The notes beneath the pieces are model-generated. The model was not told the origin of the DNA and did not search any database. It was given only the letters and a program-made list of their open reading frames with translations. Positions 45,187 to 56,535 of a stretch of 64,000 nt of DNA are shown here, piece by piece (the stretch's first letter is position 1; every line of letters begins with the position of its first letter). This DNA is from Karstenula rhodostoma CBS 690.94 (taxonomy: Eukaryota; Ascomycota; Dothideomycetes; Pleosporales; Didymosphaeriaceae): the NCBI GenBank assembly GCA_010093485.1, contig MU001500.1, forward strand, positions 816,198 through 880,197, in the 5' to 3' direction. A program made the translations under genes and the position numbers.

Positions 45187-46638
45187 ATGGTGAGCGCTAC
45201 AAGTCTGGTACGTGGTGTTAGGACGGCGTGCGATAGATGCTATCAGCTCAAAGAGCGCTGTGAGCGAGTGTCAACCACCGGTTCCTGTGAAAGATGCGAG
45301 CGGCTGGGGCAGGTGTGCTTGACCGTTCGTCCAGTGCGACCCATTGGTCGGCGAGCAAAACACCGAGGCTTGTCAGCACAGAACACCTCCACTCTGTCCA
45401 AATGCCGCTTGCGATCTGTAGACCCTATCGGCTCCTGGATATCAAACGCTCCTGATCTGAACCTGGACGAGAAAGAGCTGATATTGTCTCTTCTCGGCGA
45501 TTCTCAAACCCTCGAGTACCCTGTCGTCAGTCCACGCTTCCAACAAGCAGAGCAGAAGTCGCTTGCAAACCCATTACAAACTGCCTGGCCTGTTCTAAAG
45601 GATGCTTACCTCGCCTACGCGGGAGTTTTGAAATCACTTCAACCCGGCGGTGTATCGGAAACAGACGATGCTTCAAAGCTCCGCTACGCGACATCCGCCA
45701 TGGAGGCTTTACGAAGCCTGACTATCACCAAGGCTGAAGATGCGGAGCTTTGTCTAACATTGGGGTTTGCCTTAGCTTTATCTGTATACGGAGCGATTGG
45801 CGTAGGCGTAGCCAAGATCTGCCACTATTGCCTCAGTATCACGAGGCCTTTTATCGAAGCCGACACTGTGGGCCTAGAAATGGAGTCCCGGATAAGCATT
45901 CTAGTGTTGCTGGAGACCATGGAGTGCATCGTCTACCGACGAACACCGACTCTAAGAATTGAGCCGCGAGCACCTGGGATCGTAGACCGTCATCTCGGAC
46001 TGTGTCTGTCATTACTACCATGCTATTACGACCTCTGTTCCATCAGCCACTCACTTGCCAATCACACCAGTACAACACACACGGAACTCCTTCATCGGCA
46101 GCTCGAAGAGATCCAGGCTCACGTGGAGAAGTGGCAACCTTCTCATCCAGAAGGATTCCTTCGCGAGTTCAGCACAAGCGAAGTGGTGCAGCTGCTCGCA
46201 CAAGCTAGGGTATATCGATTGGCAGCTTTGCTGATGATCCACCGCTTGCGACACCCATTTGGACGCAAGGATGGGCAAGCTGACATCTGGTCACGCGAAG
46301 TGATGATGGAACTTGAGCTGGCTCAGCGTATATCAGACCATCCGGTCCGCTTTGTGGCTCTGCCATTCATCATTGCGGCGGTCGAAATTCGAGGCAAAAC
46401 TGAGCGAGAAAAGGTACTCTTAAATGTAAACGACTACGTCGACCAACTTACACCAGTCGTGCAAAAAGCGACCAAAACCTTCCTGGGGCGAGTTTGGAAC
46501 GAGCGGGACGTCCTGGTCAACTGCTCCTGGCTTGATTCAATTCACAAGCCATGTGTGGTATTGGACTCCATTGGAGCCATGCTCCCGCGGGATCTGTTCA
46601 ACATGCAAGGTATGGCACCAAACGACTGTCCAAAATGA
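45187..46638 (+). CDS. Zn2Cys6 (Gal4-type) transcription factor
   Basis: An intron-free gene of 483 aa. The binuclear zinc cluster is near the N-terminus: Cys15, 18, 25, 34, 37 and 44 (CX2CX6CX8CX2CX6C) in TACDRCYQLKERCERV and SCERCERLGQVC. A basic linker follows (RPVRPIGRRAKHRG). The rest is helical and lacks a clear Fungal_trans core motif, but MESRISILVLLETMECIVYR and LAQARVYRLAALLMIHRLRH are typical of C-terminal regulatory domains of this class (DUF3468-like). Divergent placement beside the amidase makes it a candidate local regulator; that is inference. The start is fixed by the zinc cluster: the next in-frame Met lies past it. Confidence 0.92.
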   Translation: MVSATSLVRGVRTACDRCYQLKERCERVSTTGSCERCERLGQVCLTVRPVRPIGRRAKHRGLSAQNTSTLSKCRLRSVDPIGSWISNAPDLNLDEKELILSLLGDSQTLEYPVVSPRFQQAEQKSLANPLQTAWPVLKDAYLAYAGVLKSLQPGGVSETDDASKLRYATSAMEALRSLTITKAEDAELCLTLGFALALSVYGAIGVGVAKICHYCLSITRPFIEADTVGLEMESRISILVLLETMECIVYRRTPTLRIEPRAPGIVDRHLGLCLSLLPCYYDLCSISHSLANHTSTTHTELLHRQLEEIQAHVEKWQPSHPEGFLREFSTSEVVQLLAQARVYRLAALLMIHRLRHPFGRKDGQADIWSREVMMELELAQRISDHPVRFVALPFIIAAVEIRGKTEREKVLLNVNDYVDQLTPVVQKATKTFLGRVWNERDVLVNCSWLDSIHKPCVVLDSIGAMLPRDLFNMQGMAPNDCPK

Positions 46639-49600
46639 GAACAATTCGCAGCAGTTGCTGATAAGGCCGGCTGAAGGAAGGTCATGAAAAAGCGAACAGC
46701 TGCCACTTAACATCCCGGCCGAAGTTTCTCTTCTACGATCGTTAGCCATATTGATAAGACTCTTGTCCGATTCAACTATTGTTTGCGGAGCACATACCAT
46801 CGACCGAACTTGTACTGGTAGTTGTCTGTGATGGGTGGACCTATGCTTAGATCTTGACTTTCCGTGTGGTTTTACAACCACTGCCTTGAGCGAGCAAGTG
46901 TGCCCGCACCTTATGGTCATTTGGGCGATTCACACAGTTTTAGGGAGATCAGATGGACGGGTATCATTTCCCAAGCAGTATTGTTGCTAGATCGAATGCG
47001 AGATGACTTGTGACGGTACTACCGTACGGTTGTGGAGAAGTTGTTACGTCCCTGTACATTTTACCCATATAATTTCCTCTATACTATCTCTTCACCGGTC
47101 CGATGTATTTCCTTTGATGAACAGATCTCCACCTACTAATGACGATATGTATCGTCCTGGAGAAAAGACCGCCAACTACCAAATCATGCTATGTGGGAAA
47201 TACATCGCACCCCAACGTTTTTGAAACGTCCGAAGCCTCTTATACAGGTGAACATCAGGCCTCACCGTATCGTTGTCCTGTTGCAGACTTATCATCTTGC
47301 GAGATTTGCTTCTGCGAGATCTTGTGTTACAGTGCTTGACACCCAACACCGCGAGAATGGAACGCATGAAAGTTGTCTACACTGTTCTAGACATCGTTTG
47401 AAATAACATGCGGCATACCTATATCTATTTGCGCATGAATCTTTGCATATACTTTCCCCAGCGAGACCATTTGCGTATGGCACAAGTTTGCGTATTAGAT
47501 GTTTCACCACTGCGCATGTTCACATATGCATGCACCAGTAAGCTGATAGATTGCACATTTGTACATGCGTATTACTTACCTACATTAGTGTCCCCTTTCG
47601 CAGGAATCCTCACGTCAGCAGGTGTTTTCCGATCCCTGCCTAGTCCCTACCGTTTAATGCACAATGCATGTTTCGCATATAATGTTTCACTGTCCGTGTT
47701 TTCAAGCTGGGATGCGCAGGGATGAGCGGATGTGCTTACGCACACGTGGGAATCCATCCATGCAAGCTTGCATGGCGCGCGCTTACCGGACACCGTGAAA
47801 GGTCTGATGGCCAGGACACGGAGAAGGCCGTTGGTGAGATTGGGCTCGTACGGTAGTTTAGTTGTGCGCTTAGCTTTGCAGCGTCTGCGACACAGTGCCT
47901 ATGGAACCATTTGGGTGTCTGGCTTCCCTATTTCCAGAAGCATCGCACCGGTTTCTATCATACAGTAGCAGGAATGTGCTACTTATCCTGTTCACTTCGC
48001 TTTGGAGCTACAGTCTGGCCCCTGTGCTGAAACAGGGATCGTTCTCGTCCTTCGTCTGTTCGTAGATGATTCTTCCAGTTGCTCCATTCCTCGTAAACCA
48101 TAGTGTAGCTTTCTTAAGTATCATCTTTCCTACATCCACACATGACCATTGGGGCTCGTTTTTAAACGTGTCATCTTTCTTGCGTTTCCCAAAGAGGCCA
48201 GTTCTGTGTGTACCCACCCATTGGCTACAGTTGGGGAAATAAACCCGCTATCCAAAATGTTGAATCGCTAGCTAGCTATGAGTTTTCATATTATGGACAC
48301 GAACCCGATAGTGTTATCTCGTACTGAAGCCACGAGCCGCAAATATGCGAGCCCCATAGCTTGCTCCCCACAACATGCTTGTATTAATAATTGGGAGTTG
48401 AACATTGCCAATGAGCACTACCCACTCAAATCACGTTGGATATTTGCTACCTATGAAGATTAAGTAATACTTAAAGAAGAGAGCCCTTGAAGCTCACGTG
48501 CATCTGAAAAAGTGGTACACAGCTGGCGTTGAGTGAGTGTACCAACGATGAGAGCGGAAAGACCGTCTCGTAATAAACGTGCGGGTCCCACAGATATGCG
48601 AGCGCAACTACTGTTGGTAGCTGAAGCGAGCCCGAAGCTTCGGTTTATAGGGCTGAATTCAGAGGGTTTGTTAAGCACCAGCGGTTTGGTACGGTAGTAT
48701 AGCAGGGTAGTAGGGTCTAGTATACTCATAGCAGTGGTACCCAGTGACTTCCTAAGGGTGTCGTATATCGAGAAAGAGAAAGATAAGGGCGGTTGTCTTC
48801 TGAATTGCAATGGTAGGGATGTGTCATGTTGGGACAAAACGGAGCCTCAAAAAAGTAGATGGGTCACATGATGTAGAGTGCGCACTCTGCTGCGCGAGAA
48901 TTGTAACAAGCAATGCCACCATTGGAGCTGTTGATTTCCCAACGGGCATACTGTACCGGACATCGACTACGGCAATAAATTCCGCACATGAACTGTTCCA
49001 CTGCGTGTGATATTTCCATCGGATCATTTCAATGGGAATAAGGGGAAGCATATCACTATTACCTGGTAACGATAGTGCCAAATGTCAACATGCGGCTTAT
49101 GGGTTTAGTCCAACGGCGCCTGAAAGCCGATCCTCGGATGGTGACCGAAGACTAGGTTCGCAGCTGCCTCAACGAGCACTAACGATGTGAAAGCACGCGG
49201 CCAGACTTTGCCACCCCCCACGAAGACGTATTTTGTTCATGATTGTTTCTACTGTGTACATGATAAAGCTTGGTATGGAGCCCTTGATAACTTGGCATCA
49301 TGGCGCGGATGTGAGTCCTGGATCGAGATGTTTCGAGATTCAAACAGCACTCGCATTCGGGTTTACTAGCGTACCACCGATTGTGACTTTATCGACTCCA
49401 TGGGTGCAGGCCAACCTTGAGGTAGGGATTTGCAAGCAAGTGGAGCGTACCAATTCCAAAAGGTCAAGGGGTAGTTAGCCGAAGGTGTAAGCGTGGTGGA
49501 CATGTGGGGAGCAAAGCCAAATACTGAGTTCGCGCTAAAATAGGATGAGTTTCAATCGTTCTGTCAGGGCATCCGCCGCCGGTCGAGAGCTCAGTGAAAG

Positions 49601-50499
49601 GCTAGAGATACAAGCTTTGTCGGATCGGAGTCGGCTCATGAGACGGTCGCCCGCGGACCTTGCGGGAGCACGATTGGTTGCCGCGAGCCGTTGTTCGCCC
49701 GGTCGCAAGGTGGTGTGCGCGAACTGAACCACTACCTTTGGTCTGTATGCTACTAGATCTCGCGCGACACGACGTTGAAACTTTGTTTCAACGTCATTAC
49801 CATGATCGCTTCACGGAGAAGGCCCGGAAAGAACACGTCGGATGATGTGACGCTTCCCAACGTGTGCATGCCAGCGTGGGCGCGCCGCCGTCTGACTCGC
49901 TCGGTCAACGGGTAAGGGTGGAAGGAGAATTGCGCAACCCCATGGCAGATAGCCGCCAGGAGAACATTGTCATTGAAATGGAACACCAGCCGAGCTGCTC
50001 CACTGGCTAGCGTAGGCGATTGCCTTAGCACGAGCTGCATTAGTGGACGAATGGGGAGAAGACGACCTCTCTCGGCGATTCTACGGGCGTTCAGGGGCTG
50101 GGTTGTAAACTTGGCATGTTCCTACGTAATAAGATGTATGAGAAGAGACGCAGGGCAAATGTGACGAAGAACTACCTCATCACGAGGAGTGCAATGTATG
50201 AGGAACAGGAGTGGGGATTCTCGGAAAGTCGCACTAGTGTACCATGTTTTCACGCTGCCTGCGCTCTCCATGCAGGATATACTTGCCCAATTGAACTATG
50301 ATTTGGAAGGGCGCGGGCAACATGGCTAATTTCTTGCTTCACTCGGTCATACGTAGCGTCATCAGATGGACGCGCAAACTGTTGTAAGTTTCGAAGTACG
50401 GACGCGAGGCGCTTAGGCTGCACAGAAAGGAATCCGAACGCGTACGAAAAATAATGCGCGTGGCCGTGATTGCACTGTGTGCTGTGTAACCCTGACGTT

Positions 50500-50519
50500 A
50501 TCAGATGAGATCATCTGAT
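50500..50519. repeat. 20-bp inverted repeat
   Basis: Perfect 9-bp arms atcagatga / tcatctgat around a GA spacer. It could be a dimeric protein site or chance, and has no neighbouring gene. Confidence 0.55.
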
Positions 50520-53500
50520 CTGCACCAACGTTGAGTCGAAGGAGCCGTCGACCGTCAGTCAACGGTCAGCGGATGCGCATCTACAACACACCCCCATGTT
50601 TGAGACGTCGCTCCTGAATCCTCGCAGCCGCGTGAGTCGTGGCGGCACAAACCGCCCTTTGCGCGGCTGTGCTCCATGGTCACAATTTCAAGCGAATCCG
50701 CGGAGTGGGAAAGCACGCACCCTCGGCTCAAGCTGCAGGTAGCGGTGAAGCGCAATTTAGACGTGGCCCAGCACGCATGATGTTCAAACATGTACGGCCT
50801 CAGGCTTCTAGGCGGCTTCTAGTGGAGGAAAATTGGCAATGTCGTTCTCGAGATTAAAACTCACCCGGAGGTGCTGTGCAGATGGCAGTCGTCAGCGGAG
50901 GAATGCGATTGGAAAATACGGCTCGCAGGATCAAAGTCTCGCGTGATTGCCACATGGGCTCAGCACAGCAAACATGAATTGTCGGAGGCTGGGATTGCTC
51001 GCCGGATCTTGGCGCTTCCGAGGAGATTCTGGAAATGACGTTGGTGAGAAGACTCACGTGTGTCGACATTGGTCGTTCGTACACGGCGTATCGTGGTAGC
51101 ACGGCAGGAGAATCCGGCCCTCCGGATCTTCCTGGGTGTTGAGCATGGACCTGCTGCATGCATATGAGCAAGGACAAATTTGCCCATCCCGGTTCCATGA
51201 GTCCCATCCGGGATATGATTGCCACGTGAGGGTGTCGGTCAAATAAACCCCTAATGAGACCGAAGCCACAAGACCCACTTAGACCTTGGGGCCAGGCCCC
51301 CCTGTACGTGCCACCCGCAACCAGGAATGCTCGCCGGACTTGTTCCTGAGAAAGACCTTTGCAAGATGAATGCTGTAAATGTTTTAGCCAATAGCCATTG
51401 AGACGCGTTGACAGTGCCTTCGTGAGGCTTGGGTCAGGCGAGCTCTCCAAGGTTGGTACATGCCACGAGGTCGTATCCTGGAGCCCATGGAATCTCACCC
51501 TGAGTCTGGGCGCTCCCTCGCGTTTAGTGCATCTGGTACGCAATGAGTTGCGTACCCTTTGAACCGTTTTTCTTTTTTTGCAAAACACACAGATGCCAAT
51601 GTCTATGGTATGTCTGTCGCAGGCAGGTTTGCAATGCCGAACAGTTCAGCCGATTACTATGCATACACACCTATATGAGCACTACTTATGCTCCCGTCCC
51701 GCTCGACGGCGCAACGCATCATACAAATAGCGCAGTCTTGACGCTCATCCTGGAGTCAGATCAAGTCTGTGAATGGACTGTTCAATCAGACTAAAATGCT
51801 TGCCACACTCTAGCTTACGCGGGCCTGATTCAAAGTCCAAGTCGTGGAGGTTGGGTTAAGGTTTTGTGAAACAATCCGCCTCTACGCCGGACGGCGTTAG
51901 GTCTGGGTTTCGGCCACCAGCACGAATACACCACAATCTGTACCCCGGGATCGGGTCCCAGTTCGCAATCTGTCAGCTGTCGTTGCACGATGCGATGGGA
52001 AAGTTGTCGGATGAGAATTGGTCGGATGATTAAGTCCGAGACGGAGGCACAGCACACGGGACGACATGATGACGCCCACAGTTGGAAATAGGAAATTGTT
52101 GTGCTTTCGCAACATGATCCATGTCCGAGTGTACATCCATGGACAAGTGGTTCGGTGAGCAGCAATCAACGTGGCTGGAAGACGTCCGCCGGAATGGTCG
52201 GATGTGAGCTGAACAGAGTTCCAACAAATCATAGGTACGTTGAGGGGCTTTCAAAGGCGGACGGTTCCGTTCACGTCGAAGAGGGTGCATCCGGCAGGAG
52301 GAGACGAGGACAGGGCCCCGCTTTTTGCGGCATATAAACGGGTTTTGCATTGCACCTCCTCGTGTCATGCCAGGATGGAAAAGCAACTGTAGCACCGCAG
52401 CGCTTTGGTTTGACACGCATCCCCAAAAGGCTCTCGGAGTCGTGGTCTGGCTGCCTTTTCCGGGGTCACATTCATGTCAACACCAAGGACTACGGCATCG
52501 TGTGAAAGACTGAAAGGGAGGGAGCTTGCAGCCGAAGGCTTGAAGCGGAATCTGCGCACTCCCGGGAGGGTCGGTATAGACGAGAGCATCCCAGTGGGTC
52601 CCCGCGCATGCAGCGCGACGAGGCGCGGCACAGTCAGTCACGTCGTCTGCAGTGCCATGTCAGAGAGCGACTCATCGGCGGGAGGGCATGTCAGAGCTAG
52701 GCGGTGAGGATGCAGTGGACGACAGACGGACGCAATGCAACGCAGAGCGCCCGAGACGCTCAAAGACGGGGCATGACGAGTCGTTGGCGACGAGTACACA
52801 GTACCAGGAAAGAGGCGATCTGACCCGCTCCACATGCGGAAGCTGGCGCTCTGCTCGCTGTTGTCGCCTCGGCCACGCAGGCCGCGTTCACCTTCTCGCA
52901 GGCCGCACAGTTCACTGCCGCTTCCGTCTGTGTGTGCCGTTTTCCAATATTGGCCCGCAGGTCGTCGGGTTATGTAGGCGCTCCGGCCAGGGCCTGCCCG
53001 CGACGCGCGGCGGGTCGACAGCGAGGCGCGTGGGATGTGGTGGTGAGGAGGAGGAGAGGCACGCAAGTCCACACACACAGTAGTATAACGGTAGTATCAC
53101 AGTAGTATAGTAGCATACAGCGTCGCGCTGCAAAGGCCCCGCGCCAACGGCCACTGCGCTGGGAGATTCTAGCGGCAGGCTAATCTCAGCCTCATCTCAT
53201 GGCCGCCAGCTCTCCGCAGGCCCTGGCGATGCACGGCGAGCGAGGATCAGGCGCGTCGTGGCCTGTCCGGGGGGGCTGTGGGCGGTGGGCGGTGGGCTGT
53301 GGTCACTGGTGAAGGCACAGGCGTAGGCAGAAGTAAACAAGGCGGAGCTGAGTCAGCAGGCCCTTCTTGAGGCCGGCGGTCTAGCGTTTCCTCGCTCGCT
53401 CCCTCGCCACTCGACGCTTTCCCGTCTCCGCCCTAGGCTGCGTCGCGAATCTCATTCTCAACCCCAAGCCCCCAGCATCTCGCGCTGCCTCGAACGCGTA

Positions 53501-53581
53501 CATACACAGTACAGTACCGAGTGTCTCTCCAGCTAGTGCACATTGCAGCGTGTGAGCTCTGCCCAGCGCCAGCACCAGCTC

Positions 53582-53622
53582 CCAGCACCAGCACCAGCAC
53601 CAGCACCAGCACCCGCACCAGC
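53582..53622. repeat. 6-bp microsatellite (caccag)
   Basis: About six imperfect copies of ccagca, preceding the Con7-like gene by 1.4 kb, in the GC-rich leader/promoter region. Confidence 0.7.
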
Positions 53623-53806
53623 TTCGCCGCCCCCGGTGCTACACGTGTGACGGCTGCAAGGCTGCCCCCCAAACAACACCGCGCGCCCTCTCTGCCAGGC
53701 CGTCCCCCGACGCTTGTCGGAGGTCGCATTGCCCACCCCGGACGGCACTAGGACGCGTCCAGCACCGTCAGCTCCATCGTGGCAATTGCCGCGGCCACGT
53801 CCCGCG

Positions 53807-53827
53807 CAGCAGCAGCAGCAGCAGCAG
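53807..53827. repeat. (CAG)7 run
   Basis: Seven uninterrupted CAG units, followed by further cag/cac words. It is not in a supported coding frame. Confidence 0.7.
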
Positions 53828-55000
53828 CACAGCACAACAGCAACTTGGGCGAGCAGTGGAGCCCGCACGGAAAAGCGGCCGGACGACAGGCTGATCGCTC
53901 GGCAGCCCTCGGCACAGTTTTCTTTGCGAAGCGCAGCCAGCGGCAGCCAGCAGCCAGCCCCCAGTGGAGCCGTGGAGCGCAGGCCCAGCATCCCTCGACC
54001 GACGACGGCCCGACTGCGCGCTGCTCTGCACGCAGCCTGCCAGCACCAAGCACCCCCAGTGCGCTCCCCGAAAGTCGCCGTCCCCAAGGTCACCAAGCTT
54101 CGCGCGCGCTGCTAGCGGCCACTCGCCCGCCCAACCCACCACCTCGCCGGCGACGTCGCGCTCCACCCAGAACCGCCGGTGCTCCTCATCCGCCAGGCCC
54201 GCCACAGCTAGCCCGCGCTAGAGTGCGCCACGGCTAGAGCTTTCCATCAGCACGGGCTCGGCTCAACCGATCGCAGACACCCCCCGGCCCTTCACCTGGT
54301 CGACGTCAGGCAGGCTGCCCCGGCCGCCATTACTTCATCGCCTCACCCAACCCCACTAAGGCCGCCTGGGCAAGCGGCTGTCTTCCTCGCCAGCCCATTG
54401 GTGCCACTTTATTTCCTTGCGCACACGCCACCCCAGCGAGTGCGAGTGACTGGCCCGACGTGCACCATCTCGCGCCCCCAAATCGCTCCCTTGCCCGCAC
54501 TGCGCAGCCATTCCAGCGCTCTCCCACTACCAGCTAGCACACTACTCGTGCTACCGCCTGTTGCACCTCACGCTGGTCTGCGCGAGACCCTCCGCGATTC
54601 AAACCTCACAAGCCACTAGCCGCTCCCGCCCCTGTCCGGTTGGCCTCGAGCTTGCGTCTTCTGCGCGTTATCTTCGACGGTGCAAATCTGCCGAACGCCC
54701 TGTCCCTCCACCAGGCCTCTGTGGAAAACAGACCGTCTGCACATCACCCGCGTTTAAGGTCGCGCTACCGCGTCCTCGACCTGCTCCATCCTCCGGTTCT
54801 TTGGCTGCCCACCACCCTGGTCCCGTTCGCTTTGTGTCTGCCTCTTAGCTGCCTGTCTCACAAGTGTCCGCCGCAAATCATCCGAAGACGGCTGCCAAAC
54901 CGTCTTATCTGGCGCCCTTTCCTCTTCCTCTACAGCGCGCAGCCAACCTAAGCTCCCTAAGCTCAGGTGCAACTGTTCCAACCACCGCGCACTACAGTCT

Positions 55001-56535
55001 ATGGACGGGAGACAACCGGAATATTCGCAGACAGGTTTGAACTCGCCCTATCCATCTTTCCCTGAATCGCCTTCTGAGGACTCCAACGCAGATCAAGCAT
55101 CTGCTGCGCAATATCCTCCACAAGGACAAGACCCGCGAGCCTCAAACTTCTCCTCTTCGGCCACTCCCTCTTCCGAGTACGCCATCAATCCCTCGTCAGC
55201 TCGATCGGGGTCCTTTCCGGAATACATTCAACGTTCGTACCAGCCAGGCGCTCAAGCTGCAGCTGCTGGCGGTATGGCGCAACCACAAAGTCCGTCAATG
55301 CCTCTACAAGATGGCCAGAACAATGACCATCAAGCCCAACAACTCAAGTCTGACTCGGATGTTCCTATAGATCCATCAATTGCGGCCGCGACGAGCCCTA
55401 CGTATCCTCAGCATCAACAGTACTCGCCGTACACCCCCCACCACGACATGCAACACTACCCGGGGCATCCTGCCACCCCCATGTATGCCCAGCGACCTGA
55501 ATGGGCTGGGCAACATCCTCAGCAGCATCAGATGCCCTACGGCTACCCCTCCTCCTCGGGGCCACCTGCTCCTGCTATGGTGTCTCCAGTCCAACGCCCC
55601 CCAAATGTGAGTTGATTTTGTCGCGCGTTTTGTGGCCATTTTACGCGCCTAATCGCGCGTATCGTACGCCATGGAACCGCCGTGCTCAGCGCGACTTAGG
55701 AGACGCGTCGCTAACAAACTCCCAGGGCGGTCACCCATTGTCCACCGTATACTCATTCGTCCCCATCCCGGGTGCGCAGCAGCATAAGCGGCCCCGTCGC
55801 AGGTACGAGGAGATCGAGCGAATGTACAAATGCGGTTGGAACGGCTGTGAGAAAGCCTACGGCACTCTTAACCATCTAAATGCACACGTCACGATGCAAT
55901 CGCACGGTGCGAAGCGCACTCCTGAAGGTACGTTCATTTTCCCATGTTTTAGTCTCGACGCGCCAAAATCGCGCGCTAGGCTAGCATCCGTGATCGGTTT
56001 TGGTGCGTCGCCTACTTGAATGGTGTTCCGCTACAACGGGATAGCCTCAAATGCCCGGAGCTAGTCGCTGACAACCCTTGCCTTGTCTTGCTTGGCGCGC
56101 CTCTTAATACGTTCATTATAGTTTACTAATATGCCTTTGGTAGAATTCAAAGAGATCCGAAAGGAATGGAAGGCCAAGAAGAAGGAGGAAGAAGCACAGC
56201 GAAAGGCCGATGAGGAGCGAGCTCGAGCTGCCGACCAGAATCGCGGCCATGAGAACGGCGTCGAGGCACCTGGGTACGCCCAGATGCGTCAAGCAGTCGG
56301 TGTCCCTGGTCAAGCGCCCGGACACCCCCAACTTCCTCCCATCGGCTACCAGCCTGCTGCCTCGGGCAACTCGTCCGGACCGCAGTATGGGACACAGAGC
56401 CCAGGACTAGCGGAGGGCATGGCTCAGTATTCCACCCCCACCGGCAATGCCTACAACAGCCCCAATAGTAACAGTAGCAGTTATCCGCAGTCACCCTACG
56501 GCTCGAACCCGCAAATGTACCAGCAAGGTCACTAA
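55001..56535 (+). CDS. CON7: Con7-like C2H2 transcription factor
   Basis: Exons 55001..55606, 55726..55927 and 56144..56535 give 399 aa. Con7 is a nuclear regulator needed for conidium shape and infection structures in Magnaporthe and widely kept in filamentous ascomycetes. Residues 1-202 are disordered, rich in Pro, Gln and Ser. Exon 2 carries the invariant block VYSFVPIPGAQQHKRPRRR, then a C2H2 finger with Cys238, Cys243, His256 and His262 (CGWNGCEKAYGTLNHLNAH). The frame then crosses the intron into EFKEIRKEWKAKKKEEEAQR. The tail is Pro/Ser/Gln-rich. Intron 2 (216 nt) has a clean TTACTAAT branch point before its acceptor. The identification rests on my memory of the conserved block and is strong. 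Upstream lies more than 2 kb of GC-rich leader-like DNA. Confidence 0.93.

Larger units (their letters stand above)
46639..55000. other. Gene-free island, 8.4 kb
   Basis: No gene is supported. The part to about 50.5 kb is of mixed composition with short frames of random-like content. From about 52.5 kb it becomes GC-rich and C-rich, with microsatellites at 53582 and 53807, and looks like the long promoter/leader of the Con7-like gene. The longest frame (minus strand, 50854-51588) begins at GTG, has its first Met beyond the middle, and shows no domain. No transposase, reverse transcriptase or long terminal repeats were recognised. Confidence 0.55.

Noticed and set aside
50854..51588. 244-codon open frame on the minus strand in the gene-free island
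   Set aside because: It begins with GTG, has no Met until past the middle, lacks domain features, and its composition matches chance frames nearby.
53533..54096. 187-codon Ala/Gly-rich frame on the minus strand
   Set aside because: It is driven by GC-rich microsatellites (CAG and caccag runs), with several overlapping frames equally open.
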